Position numbers and translations under genes: made by a program. A stretch of DNA of 64,000 nucleotides from Chrysemys picta bellii. Lineage: Eukaryota > Chordata > Testudines > Emydidae. This document shows positions 11,371-21,994 of the stretch, piece after piece. Numbering within the stretch: position 1 is the stretch's first letter; each line of letters opens with the position of its first letter. The notes beneath the pieces were generated by a model, which was given only the letters and a program-made list of their open reading frames with translations, searched no databases and was not told the origin of the DNA. Location of the stretch: positions 52,967,498-53,031,497 of the forward strand of contig NC_088791.1 of assembly GCF_011386835.1 (NCBI RefSeq), read 5' to 3'.

Positions 11371-13235
11371 TATTAGAAGAGAACACAAATAATACTAGCA
11401 GGTAACCCAGAGAGTTTCTGTAAATAATATAGCTCATAGTATAATATGAAATATTTGGCTCCTACCTTTCTATTAAACCTCACTGTGAGGATTTCACCAT
11501 GCATTAGTATATCTGGATGGTTATGGTATCAGCAAGTGTATGCCTTCTGTCATCCAAATAAGGGACAGAGGAAAATACTATGAATGCATAATGCTTGGAA
11601 TTTGTATTGGGGGATGTTTAGTTAATTTTAACATTTTACACACAAAATAAAACAGAGTTCAATTAAGGCATTTCACATAGCACAAGATATAAGACCAGAG
11701 TAGAAATGAAATTAGAAAATTGAATGTATTTGTTTCACTCTCACATTTTAATGTAACCGTCAAAATTAAAACACTCTCCAGAAAAAATAGTTGCTTATAT
11801 CAATTAATGGATAGTTTCCTAAATCACAGGGCCAAATAAAATACAGTAGAATTTTGAACTTGTCACATTTGCAATCAAGTCTAACCAAATCAAACTCTAC
11901 AGAGTCATTTTCCAATTTTGTTGAAGTGATTAATATTACTTCCTTCAAAAAAGTAATTTACATTTAGAATAGGTATTCCTGTCAGGCCATCCTGAAAGAT
12001 CCCCACCAGTCCCAGGTACCCCAGGCTAGTCTGTCACACATTCATTTTTGGTTTGGTACATCTACTTATCAGGTCAGACTCTCATATGGAGAGCCAGGGG
12101 CACCTACATTCACTTATAGTTCCATTCGCTTTTGAGATTGTAATCATCTCAAATCCAGCAGCGTTTTAGGTAACTCTGTGGTGCTGAAATACAATTGCAA
12201 CAAGCACTCTAAAAATACCTAAGCCCCAATTCTACAATGAAATCTGCACAGGCAGGCCACTGCACCTGTGGGGGCTCCAGTGACTTCCTCAGTGAGGTCT
12301 GTGTAAGGCATAAACAACAGGGATTGCACACATGACACAAAAAGGAGTGCACAGTGGTTGAACTTTCTGGACATCCTCCCCCCTTGTGTTCCCCAGAGGT
12401 GGAAGTTTTTAGACACTCCCTGCTCTTGATGGCTGAGGTTGCTGTGATATGGGGTGGACATGTTTTCTGGAGCCCTCTTTTCCCACCGACCCCTGACACT
12501 CTGATCTGTGCTGCAGGCATCTGCCATACATTTATACTGAGTGAGACAATGAAGAATCCTGTGTTTTCAAAGGACAGAATCTGTGTTTTGAAGTGTGTTG
12601 CATCTGCCCAGAAGAAGCTCATTGAGGATCAGGGCTTAACACAGATATTGGCCATACAAAGGGAGTCAGAGCAGTTCCCCAGCTCTCAGTCACATCTACA
12701 TTTTATAAGGAATTCTGAATTGTTCTCTACAGGTAATTAAAGCAGCCTGGATAAGTGAATTCTCTTAGTATTATTTTATCATTGGCTTATGCTTCATAGC
12801 TCCTAACCCATGTATATTTTTTAAAAAAACCTTTCTTTTTTGAAGGTTCAATGAATTAGGGGCAACACAAGTGGTGGAGAGCAGTGTGCCACGCCCAGAA
12901 GACAATCTATGGTCACTAGTGTCAACACTACAAGTTTGTGTTCCAGGAAAATTTTATTTTTGTTTGCAGTAGCTGAAGAACAAGCTGTTTATAATCTATT
13001 CAAAGATTAAAGACATGGACGATCTCTGCCTGGGAGAGAAGAGAACAACCTGTAATAAATGGCTGGCGTATAATGAGTTGGTGGGGGCATTTTTCTAAAC
13101 TTGTAGTATCAATTGAATAGCATTTCTTGGAATAAAGTGTAGTATTACTGATTCAGCTCTGATGGTGTTTGGGTAATATGAGTTTACTGACAGGTTTTAA
13201 CTCCTTTAAGTCCAGTACTTTTGTGCTATTGGGTC
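11371..13235. other. No recognised feature
   Basis: Open frames at 12209-12740 occupy both strands (up to 137 codons on -, 128 on +) but give no known domain, so I do not call them genes. 12223-12300 shows one half of the dispersed short hairpin family (CCCCAATTCTACAATG). Confidence 0.4.
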
Positions 13236-13420
13236 GGGGAGGGAGAGCTCAGTGGTTTGAGCATTGGCCTGCTAAACCCAGCATTGTGAGTTCAATCCTT
13301 GAGGGGGCCACTTAGGGATCTAGGGCAAAATGAGTACTTGGTCCTGCTAATGAAGGCAAGGGGTTGGACTCGATGACCTTTCAAGGTCCCTTCCAGCTCT
13401 AGGAGGTAGGATATCTCCAT
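13236..13420 (+). mobile_element. Cry-type (tortoise PolIII) SINE, tRNA-derived
   Basis: The 5' part is tRNA-like with a pol III A box around 'AGCTCAGTGGTTTGAGC' (13246-13262) and a B box 'GAGTTCAATCC' (13288-13298). The body continues with 'GGGGGCCACTTAGGGATCT' and 'GTACTTGGTCCTGCTA', then the LINE-like tail 'GACTCGATGACCTTTCAAGG' and 'TTCCAGCTCTAGGAGG', ending in 'ATATCTCCAT'. This is the layout of the turtle Cry SINE family, whose tail is shared with a CR1-type LINE. It is nearly complete and is the best single taxonomic marker in the window. Confidence 0.85.
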
Positions 13421-14793
13421 TAATTTGATTTAGGCTATTTTATATGTTGATGTTGTGGTGCTACCTTTGGAATAACAACAAAATCAGTTCTGTAAGGTTA
13501 TTTTAATAGAGTTTTTCCTTTGCTTCCAGTGTTTTATCAGTGTCTACTCTGCTCACATGAGGCCCCCATAGAGGCAGCTGTCCCATTGATTTCAATGGAA
13601 GCAATGCCTCCATAAAAGCTGAAGGAGCCTACCTAGAAGGAAAACAAAACTTTGTTTTGTAGCCATTTGAGCAAATGGCCCATTCATTACAGGTTGTTCC
13701 CTTCTCTCCCAGTTAAGCTCATAATAACATGCTTGATATTCTTCACTGCAGCAACAAGGCTTGGATTCTTGGTCCCAGTTTGGTCCATCTCTAGTTCTAA
13801 GGATCTGTTTCAATAAGTCCCTCTTAATTGTTACATCAGAATTACTACCACATTGAACACAGCCCACAGAACAGTGAATTTCCGCAGTCAGATATTTACA
13901 TGGAAAGAAAATGTTCACCTAGCTTTATTTGTAATAGTGGTGAACGGTTTCAATGAAGTAGGATTCTTCAAAAGTGAGAAAGTAAAGGATATTGAAGATA
14001 CAAATGTCATCCTATGAGACAATAGGTTCTTTCCCCACTGCCTCACAGCCAGCAAAATAAAGTCACTATAAAAATCAACATGCAACCTCCATAAACCCTG
14101 CACAATGGTAATGATACCTGAGAAGGAGCCTAGCTGTCCTTCATGACAGCATCAGTGTGTGTTGAAAAGGGGAAAATAGGAAGTACTGAATGAAAACACT
14201 CAAGGTCCCTTCAGCTAGTCTGAGATTGGGGGATAATAAGATAAGTCTCATTCAGTCTCATTTACTCTTCCCCAATACACAAAATCTTTGTTTGTAAGTA
14301 GTACAGGTGGGGGGAAATCAAACTTAGGAAAGAAAATAAATTCAGACTTCAGATGTTTTCTGCAGCCCTGTTTTTATATCAGGCTGCAACAGATGACTGG
14401 GCCTTGCACATCAGCTTTTCATTGGAAGAGAAAGCAACAACATGGAGTCTGCATATTTCCAGAATAACTTTATTTAAAAACATACATCACTCCTGAAACA
14501 GAATTACTCACAAACAGTACTCAGGCAAACCCCTCTTTCAGGGATCTCAGCCCAAACACAAATCCCTAGTTCCAAAGGAGCAACTCTGCCTCAAGATTTG
14601 ACTACTGTACTTAGAGATATTACAACAGAGAGAAAACTCCCTTGCTGCTTGCAGCAGTTCCCATCCAAATAAACTAAATCAGAAAACCAAAACCAAAACC
14701 CTCAGCAATTTTTTGTAAGGCTAAAAACTTCTTGCATGCTAAAAAACTAAACACAACAAAACAAAAAACAGCCTGCTAAGACTATATGTAACA
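13421..14793. other. No recognised feature
   Basis: Unique-looking sequence. A - frame of 108 codons at 13592-13918 has no recognised domain. Confidence 0.4.
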
Positions 14794-14801
14794 TCACCCT
14801 C

Positions 14802-14925
14802 TAGGGTGACCAGATGTCCCGATTTTATAGGGTCAGTCCCAATTTTTGGGTCTTTTCCTTATATAGGCTCCTATTACTCCCCACTCCCTGTCCCGATTTT
14901 TCACATTTGCTGTCTGGTCACCCTA
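14802..14925. mobile_element. 124-bp hAT MITE (TAGGGTGACCAGA ends)
   Basis: The ends are perfect 13-bp inverted repeats, TAGGGTGACCAGA and TCTGGTCACCCTA. The element is flanked by a perfect 8-bp target duplication, TCACCCTC, at 14794-14801 and 14926-14933. Eight-base duplications are typical of hAT transposons. It is non-coding. Related copies lie at 20985-21101 and 51705-51826. Confidence 0.88.
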
Positions 14926-14933
14926 TCACCCTC

Positions 14934-16712
14934 TGTCATAATATACATCTCTGGAAAGACTAAATTTCACCATTAATTTAAGGGTGTGAAAAGGGGTTTT
15001 AATGGAAAGCGTTTAGAAACTTTGACCACAATAATTACCATAAGCACCTCTTATAAAATATATATTGCAACACACAATCGGTTCATTTAAGTTTCAAAAA
15101 TTCAATCAATGGGCCTGGAAAATGGGACCACTCCAAACCTCTGAGTTGTCCTCTGTATTATGTAGCTCCTGGATCAACAACACTATATTCCTTCAAGAGC
15201 AGCCTGAAAATTGAATTTAATATAGAAAACATACAAGAGAATCATATCACGTAAATTTTAACTTACAAGTGAACACAGAGAATCAAATTAAAATGGGTTT
15301 TTTTTGGCTTTTTTTAACGGGACATTGCCTCTTTTTACCATTATAAGAAAATTCACTCAATATATATTTTATCTGATGCTTCCACCATTGCAACTCTACT
15401 GGGAGGTAAAATCCATAACTTGAATTGCATCCCTGACTGAAGACCGGATCATAACTATGGCCTTGATCTTGCAGCTGAGCACATGGGATCTGCCTGAGCA
15501 GATATCATTGAATGGTCATGTCCTATGTCATCATCTCCTAATTGAAAACCTGCAGCAAAGGCTAATACTGATAAGACTGAATAATATTTAATATTTAAAA
15601 TTCTTTAACAATGCTTATTTATGTGTATTAATTTTACAGTCATGGCAAAAGGCATAAGTTATATGCATGTAGTTCTAATGCCAATAAATGGCAAAACAGT
15701 CATTATTATTTTTGTACTCAAGTGCTTCCTCGTTCGGTCTTCCTTACATGATGTTTATAGAAGATGTCTTCCCAATTTTCCCCAGCAGTAATAATGCTGT
15801 ATTTTGAAAATTGCTTAAGATTCTAAATATGGTTCTAAAGTAGAACTGCAACACTATAATTCCCACAGCTGTTTGTTTATGTAAGAGAAGATTCCAGATA
15901 CTTGGTAAAGTCACTCCCATTCCCAGTTTTCCCTTTCCCTTCCTCATGACAGGATTCCTAAATTGGCCTCAATCCTGCAAACTGATGCATTGGGGTAGAT
16001 CTCTGTACCTTCCCGGAGCCATTTTGAGTTCAATGGGACTTTCTGTGCATATAAAAGTCCACACTAGCACATCAAATTGCAGGATTAGGACTGTAGTTAT
16101 TGTTCAAAAATATTATTTTCTTCGTTGTTTAAGAGATGACATTAAATGATCAAATTTGTCCTTTTTGAGAATATATTCAACATGAAAAGGCAAAGAAACA
16201 CATGGCGCAATGAGTTACAATGACTCTTCTTTAGAAATAATTAAGATGACAAAGCAGCTCACAATGGCCTCAATCCAACCTATAAAACTGCATATAAATT
16301 GAATTAGTGGGCAATTAACAGCATTTAAAAACACATAGTTTGGTGAGATTGAGTATACATTATATTTGTGCCTGAACATTTCATTATTTGTGCAAAAATG
16401 AGTGCATATGAAAAATTATGAGTCCAAGTTTGGTATCCTGTTTTGAAAATTTGGTGCCACAAAAATTGTGACAGCCAAATTTCTTCCTCTCAGGTTTTCA
16501 ATGCTACTTGTGCCTGTGAAGGATCAATAGCAAACATTCAGTAACTAGGTTTATGTTTCTATAATTTCTGTTACAAATAATGTATCCATCTGTACTTACA
16601 GTCATAATTTCTGGGACTGTTTCAGAAACCTGTTTTAGCACTTCACATTTACACATCAGTAGCCACTGAAGTAACTATTGACACTGCCATGTGATGGCAT
16701 AATGGTCTTTAG
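14934..16712. other. No gene; one dispersed hairpin inside
   Basis: Nothing recognised except the hairpin repeat at 15965-16093. Confidence 0.4.
15965..16093. repeat. Short hairpin repeat, GGCCTCAATCCTGC...GCAGGATTAGGAC
   Basis: The outer halves GGCCTCAATCCTGCAAA and TTGCAGGATTAGGACT are inverted copies. The core contains 'TGAGTTCAATGGGACTTTC'. Member of the dispersed hairpin family. Confidence 0.55.
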
Positions 16713-16715
16713 TAA

Positions 16716-16738
16716 GGCCATGTCTACACTACACAGTT
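16716..16738 (+). repeat. Left terminal inverted repeat of the Harbinger element
   Basis: Twenty-three bases that match the right end at 21 positions. The preceding TAA is the target duplication. Confidence 0.85.
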
Positions 16739-17095
16739 TTGTTGACAAAAGTCAGCTTTTGTCAAAAAAACAGTGGAGGTGTACACACTGTGATGCTTCT
16801 CCCGCCAATTTAACTCTCCAGCTACACTGACAAAACAACCTGGATAAGAGGCTTAGAGCTTTTTTGCGACAAAGTTAGAGCGACTCATCGTCAGTGCATT
16901 GCTTATGTCAGCCTAAGTGGGTTTCCAGGAGGTGTCCTACAATGCTCATTGTGATCACCCTGGTCATCAGTTTGTACTCTGCTGTCGTGAAGCCAGGTAC
17001 ACAGTCATGCACCTTCCTGCTTTAAAGACCCAGGGATTTTTGAAATTCCTCCTCCTGTTTGCTCACCGTGGACAGCTCACATTGCATCTTCCCAG

Positions 17096-18515
17096 ATGAC
17101 TATGCTAGCTCCCCACAGCAAACACACTCCTGTCTGGAGTACACCAGAGTTGTTGGATCTGCTGGCACTACGGGGAGAGGAGGCTGTACAGTCACAACTT
17201 GTCTCCAGCCGTAGGAACTTTGATATCTATGGGCAGATTGCTTACGGCATGAAGGAGAAGGGGCACAATAGGGACACGCAGTAGTGCCATGCTAAGTTCA
17301 AGGAGCTGAGGCAGGCACACCCAAAGGCAAGAGAGGTCAATCGTCGGTCTGGTGTGATGCCAAAGACATGCCACTTCTACAAGGAGCTGCATGCCATCCT
17401 CGGCAGAAACCCCATCTCCACTGCCAAAAAACCCATGGATACTTCCGGGGGAGGAGGGGCTGGTGGCAGGGGCTGGTGGTAGAGGTAAGTGGAGTAAACC
17501 CTGAGGACGAAGTGGTGGACGAGAAAGTAGAGTTCCAGGAGGATAGGTGACAGGGTTGTCTGTTGGCATGGCAAGCCAGGACCTCTTTTTAACTCTGGAG
17601 GGGTCTTGCCAGTCCCAGCACTCTGGCTCTGGCTGATGCAGGAGTGGAGAGCTCCTGTAAGTACTCATTGTGCTTAGATACTGCAAGGAGACATGATGTA
17701 GAGCTCTGCTTCTCCCACTGCCCTGCCCCCCAGGACAAAGAGGGATAAAAATAATCAATACTAGGACTCTTTGTATCTGCTTCTCATTCCCCTGTGCAGC
17801 TAGGCAGAGGAGGTGGAAATTGGTGTCAGTATTCAGAATAATGTCCCTAGGCACTTGTAGTGATACCCCTCTGAACCTCTCCCCCACTCCCTTTGTCCTA
17901 TCTTGCCCCTTCTCCCACAGGCAGAACTCACCCTGATTAGATCTCTCGCTATGCTGTGTGCCTGACAAGGAAAAGTGGTGTATCTAACTTGTGTGAATCA
18001 CGACTGTAAGTGCACTCACAATAGTGTCTCTGTTTATTGTTTCTTTAGCTTCTGCAGATGGCCTTTGACAGTCTCCCCCTGCACACTGGCTGAGTAGCTC
18101 TGTCTGATAAGGAGGTGAACCAGGAGGAGTAAGAAAGACATGTTCACGGAGGTGCTGCAATCGTCTGATGCTGCTGATAGTGAGCAGAGAGCATGGAGAG
18201 AGGCTAGCAAAGAAAAACTGAGAATGGATAGCTAGGAGAGGAAACAAGGGTAGAAGCAGACGATACAGCTGCTGGAGGACCAACCAGACATGCTGAGGTT
18301 CCTGATTGCACTGAAGGCAGAACACATCCACGCATCCCTCCCCCTGCACCCTATATAGAACTGCCCTCTAGGCCCTCCCCAAACTCCCCACACACATTCC
18401 TCACATGTTCCCAGGCCTTCGCAGTACCCTATGTGCTGCACCCCTAGGGACATGTTTCACAATGATAGCAGGACATACATCCAGCTGTGAGAGCCTCATA
18501 TCAAAATGTTCTCTT
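17096..18515 (+). pseudogene. Harbinger SANT/Myb-like DNA-binding protein, broken
   Basis: In Harbinger transposons this protein binds the transposon ends and helps bring the transposase into the nucleus. The start at 17096 opens 'MTMLAPHSKHTPVWSTPELL', a SANT/Myb trihelix first helix with its tryptophan. The domain continues with 'LVSSRRNFDIYGQIAYGMKE' and, after an in-frame TAG at 17282 where the family has Gln, 'KFKELRQAHPKAREVNRRSG' and 'CHFYKELHAILG'. Two frameshifts follow: an acidic stretch 'NPEDEVVDEKVEF' around 17500, then 'DLFLTLEG' around 17580. A plausible donor (CTGTAAGT, near 17655) and acceptor (TTTCTTTAG, before 18049) suggest an intron. The second part shows 'MFTEVLQSSDAADSEQRAW' and ends near 'RDMFHNDSRTYIQL'. 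Not functional. Confidence 0.75.
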
Positions 18516-18582
18516 CATTGTCATGTTCCTTGTAGAAAATAGAAATGTTTGTATAGCTGTTTTAAAAAAAGGTACGTATAGA

Positions 18583-18588
18583 AATAAA
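18583..18588 (+). terminator. Poly(A) signal AATAAA, + strand
   Basis: AATAAA lies about 70 bases after the end of the SANT/Myb-like gene. It is 7 bases from the opposite-strand signal. Confidence 0.6.
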
Positions 18589-18595
18589 ATGAATC

Positions 18596-18601
18596 TTTAT
18601 T
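18596..18601 (-). terminator. Poly(A) signal AATAAA, - strand
   Basis: TTTATT on + reads AATAAA on -, 134 bases beyond the last codon of the transposase frame. It faces the + signal at 18583. Confidence 0.6.
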
Positions 18602-18734
18602 TGTCTCCAGCACATGATGGTTGCTGCTGAAATTCATACACAGTGGCAATCGGTGCATTTGCGGAGTAAAATTAATGCATACACAGCAATCACTACCAGG
18701 GGTCATAATACAGTGCAAAAAAGCAATACTTGGC

Positions 18735-19947
18735 TCAATGCATTACAGAAAGACACATTACTTTCAAAGCCTCCCTGATTCGAATAACCCCCCTTTGTGC
18801 CCCTCTAACTACCCTGGTACCTGGCTGCTCAAAAGTAGCCGTCAGCTGATCCACCTCAATGCTCCACCCCTGAAGAAACATTTCTCCATGAGCTTCATAA
18901 ATGTTATGCAGAACACAGCAGGCTGCTGTGACCATGGGAATATTTTCCATATTGAGGTCTAACCTGCCAAAAAGGCAGCGCCAGTAACCCTTTAATCTGC
19001 CAAAGGCACATTCGACGGTCATGCTGCACCTGTTGAGCCAGTTGTTGAAGTGCTCCTTGCTGCAGTCAAGGTTTCCAGTGTAAGGCTTCATGTGCCATGG
19101 GAGCAATGGGTAGGCTGGGTCTCTCAGGATCACAGTTGGCATTTCTACATCCCCAACTGGAATCTTCTGGTCTGGAAAGAAAGTCCCTGTTCGCAACTTT
19201 CCGTACAGGCCAGTCTTCCTGAAGATGCGTGCATCATGCACTATCCCTGACCACCCCACATTGATGTCAGTGAAATGACCCCAGTGATCCACAAGCATTT
19301 GAAATACCAGAGGGAATTCGTCCTTTCTGTTGATGTACTCCATCAAAAGGTGGTCTGGGTCCAAAATGGGGATATGACATCTATCGCCCCACTGCAGTTA
19401 GGGGAATCCCATTGCTGCAAAGCCATCCATTATTTCTCACACTTTGCTCAGGGTCACAGTCCTTCATAGCAGAAGGCAATTAATAGCCCTGAACACTTGC
19501 ATCACTGCAATGCCCATGGTGGACTTCACAACTCCAAACTAATTTGCAATTGATTGATAGCAATCTGGAGTTGCCAGCTTCAACACAGCAATCGTCACTC
19601 ACTTCTACACCGTGAGGGCAGCTCTCATTCTGGTGTCCTTGTGCCACAGGGCAGTGCACAGAATGTGCAGAATGCGCCGCACACAGTTCCAGGAAGGTGG
19701 CTTTGTGCGTATGAATGTTATGCAGTCACTGCTCATGATCCTAGGCCTGCATAACAATGTGATCCCAGCACTCAGTGCTTGTTTTCTGAGTGCAGTACTG
19801 ACAGTCCACTGTGAGCAGCTGGTCCGTGAATACCAGCAGCAATCTTGAATTGTGTCTTTCCATGGCACGTAGCAGGGCAGGCCCCATGGTGTCATTATCA
19901 GATTCACAGCTCATGAAATACTGTAGGATCAGCTGTGTTGTGTTCAT
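18735..19947 (-). pseudogene. Harbinger DDE transposase (HARBI1-like), broken
   Basis: This was the nuclease that cuts and pastes the element. The N-terminal third (19947-19741) ends 'ECWDHIVMQA'; a frameshift leads to 'TFIRTKPPSWNCVRRILHIL' and 'DTRMRAALTV' (to 19605). More shifts follow to 19365, and the C-terminal half is open for 209 codons (19364-18735). First catalytic region: 'GAID' is readable near 19395, but bases are deleted right after it, so the expected DGTH is lost. Second: 'GWSGIVHDARIF', Asp intact. Third: 'TVECAFGRLKG', Glu intact. The metal-binding triad is therefore still visible, but the reading frame is broken. The first visible ATG lies against an insertion at 19950; an in-frame ATG AGC ATT ATG is seen when the insertion is mentally removed, so the true start may be upstream. 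Confidence 0.85.
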
Positions 19948-19984
19948 AACTAAGGCTGTGAGTCTGTCACGGAGGTCATGGAAG

Positions 19985-20738
19985 CAGGGCCGGCTTTAGC
20001 AAGAGCGGGGCCTGATTCCTGGGGGCGGGGCAGCAAGCCCCGCCCCCAGGAATCGGGCCGCGCTCCAGCCAGGGTCGCAGGGCTTGGTTCTGGGCCAGAG
20101 CCGCTGGGGCCGGGGCCGGGGCCGGGGTGCTCGGCCGGCGTGCTCGGTTGGGGTCTGGAGCCTCTTGGGCCAGGGCCGGGCCCAGGCTGGAGCTGCGGGT
20201 CTGGGCCAGCGCACTCGTCCGGAACCAGGGCCGGTGCCCCGGGGCCCGAGCCAAGCCAGGCCGGAGCCGCTCAGGCCGGGGCCGGGGGTGCTCGCCGGGG
20301 CCGGGGCCGGGCCCAGGGCCAGAGCTGCAGGGCTGGGGCCAGGCTGGCACGCTCGGCCGGAACCGGGGCCGGCGCCCCATGGCCCGAGCCGACCTGGCCC
20401 GGAGCCGCTCGGGCCGGAGCCGTGGGGCCCGAGCCGAGCCAGAGCCACCGGGGTCAGGGGTGCTCGGCCGGAGCTGGACTGGGCCGCGCCTCCCCGATCC
20501 CTCCTCGCGCCCCCTACTGCCCCAGTTTACCTGCTGCTGCCTGCCCCTGCTTGTTTTCAGACTACCCGCAAACATCTGATTTGCGGGAAGCCGGGGAGGG
20601 GGAGGAGCACAGGACGGAGCATTCAGAGGAGGGGAGGAGGGGGAAGTGAGCTGGAGGTGGGATGGACAGCTGCGGGGCCCTCTTAGGTGTGGGGCACAAT
20701 TCAGCGGAATCGGCTGAATCGGCCTAAAGCCGGCCCTG
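19985..20738. mobile_element. GC-rich 754-bp hAT element (CAGGGCCGGCTTTAG ends)
   Basis: The ends are perfect 15-bp inverted repeats, CAGGGCCGGCTTTAG and CTAAAGCCGGCCCTG. The flanks are a perfect 8-bp duplication, CATGGAAG (19977-19984 and 20739-20746), the hallmark of hAT. The inside is very GC- and CpG-rich with repeated 'GGGGCCGGGGCC' words, so every frame on both strands stays open by composition. It encodes nothing recognisable. Confidence 0.9.
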
Positions 20739-20984
20739 CATGGAAGTCACGGCTGGTCTGCAGCGGCCGGTGCTGGCTCAGGCAGCTGGGCAGCCCCTGG
20801 GCCAGCAGCAGCAGTTTGTGTGTGTGGGGGGGGAGGGCCTCAGGGCTATGGGCAGGTGGTTGGGGCTGTGGGGAGGTGCTTACGTCAGGGTGGGGGGCTC
20901 CCTGGCTCCCAGTGGCATGGCCCTGCAGCTCACAGGCAGCGGAGCTGCCAGGGGGCTCTGCGCACTGCCTGCAGGCCCTTCAGC

Positions 20985-21101
20985 TAGGGTGACCAGATGT
21001 CTCGATTTTATAGGGACAGTCCTGATTTTGGGGGCTTTTTCTTATATAGGCTCCTATTACCCCCTTTCCTGATTTTTTACACTTGCTATCTGGTCACCCT
21101 A
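20985..21101. mobile_element. hAT MITE, second TAGGGTGACC copy
   Basis: Same family as 14802-14925: TAGGGTGACCAGATGT at the left, TATCTGGTCACCCTA at the right, with the 'TTTTATAGGGACAGTCC' and 'CTTATATAGGCTCCTATTAC' interior. Flanks CCTTCAGC and CCCGTAAC do not match, so the target duplication has decayed or this copy arose inside its host element. Confidence 0.75.
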
Positions 21102-21898
21102 CCCGTAACTGCAGCTCCCCTTGGCTGTGGTTCCCAGCCAATGGGAGCTGCGCAGCTGGCGCTTGTGGCGGGAGCAATGTGCGGAGCCCCCGGCCTCTCC
21201 GCTGCCTATGAGCTGCAGGGACACATGGAGCCAGGTAAGAAGCCCCTGCCAGCCCCGCCAACCCTCCCCCCCAGGACCAGTGGGGGTCCTGGGCCGCAAA
21301 CCAGTTCCCTCCCCCCTCCAGCACCAGTGGGGTCCTGGGCCACCTCCCCCAGCACCTGTGGCGCCCCTGGACTGTCCCCCCAGAGCACCCATGGGCCTCC
21401 ACTAACATTTTAATGAGGGGTATATAGTAAATGTCATGGACAGGTCACAGGCCGTGAATTTTTGTTTACTGCCTATGACCTGTCCATGAATTTTACTAAA
21501 AATACCCGTGACTAAAACGTAGCCTTAGTCATAATGCTCATCACAGGAATGGAGAGCAGTGCAGGATCCATGCTTTTAGACAGAGATGGTGGGCACTCAG
21601 TTTACAGGGGCTGTTGAATAGTGGTGCAAAATGTAGTTGGAATCCTATAAAATGATGGAATGGAGAAAACTGCATCATGGGACGGTCAGCTCACCCCTTC
21701 TGACCTTTTCCAGAACACCCAGAGGCAGATGGTGATGTGTTGCCCAGTAGGATAGCTACCCCTGGTACAGTGCTCTCTCTGTCAATTCAAGAGCACCAAC
21801 TGTGGATGCGCTCTGTCATCACAAGGAGCATTGTGTGGCCGTGCAAGAGCAGTTTAATTACAACAGTGGATGATCAGCAACATAACTTAAGTTGATTT

Positions 21899-21921
21899 AA
21901 CTTTGTAGTGTAGACATAGCC
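21899..21921 (-). repeat. Right terminal inverted repeat of the Harbinger element
   Basis: Mirror of the left repeat with two mismatches in 23; followed by the TAA target copy. Confidence 0.85.
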
Positions 21922-21994
21922 TAACTCTGATCCTTGCCAGCTGACTGCAGCCAGTAAATTAAGTTCAATCTCTTACCAGACTTCCTGTGTGTCT

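Larger units (their letters stand above)
19950..21528. mobile_element. 1.6-kb non-coding DNA element with CTAAGGCT ends
   Basis: The left end CTAAGGCTGTGAGTCTGTCA and the reverse complement of the right end agree in CTAAGGCT and again in GTCACG. Flanks share TCATAA (19944-19949 and 21529-21534), which I take as the target duplication, although six bases fits no superfamily cleanly. A second inverted pair inside the right end ('GTCATGGACAGGTCACAGGC' and 'GCCTATGACCTGTCCATGA', 21433-21488) shows the foldback nature. It holds two later insertions, at 19985 and 20985. Confidence 0.65.
16716..21921. mobile_element. PIF/Harbinger DNA transposon, full length with nested insertions
   Basis: The element has 23-bp terminal inverted repeats, GGCCATGTCTACACTACACAGTT at the left and its counterpart at the right with two mismatches. 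It is flanked by a 3-bp TAA duplication (16713-16715 and 21922-21924), as expected for PIF/Harbinger. It carries the two genes typical of this superfamily: a SANT/Myb-like DNA-binding protein on + (17096-18515) and a DDE nuclease on - (18735-19947). They converge. Both are broken by stops and frameshifts. Of its 5206 bases, 1579 are a later insertion at 19950-21528, so the original was about 3.6 kb. Confidence 0.88.

Noticed and set aside
12209..12740. Frames of 102-137 codons on both strands
   Set aside because: No recognisable domain or splice context, and both strands are open over the same stretch.
13236..13310. Possible functional tRNA gene
   Set aside because: A and B boxes are present, but the acceptor stem does not pair and the sequence continues into the Cry-type SINE body.
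17192..17968. A 258-codon frame on -
   Set aside because: It is antisense to the SANT/Myb-like Harbinger gene, whose protein motifs are clear on +; no domain of its own.
19976..20686. Several long frames on both strands (up to 223 codons)
   Set aside because: They lie in the CpG-rich hAT with exact ends and 8-bp flanks; low-complexity Gly/Ala/Pro/Arg composition; no domain.
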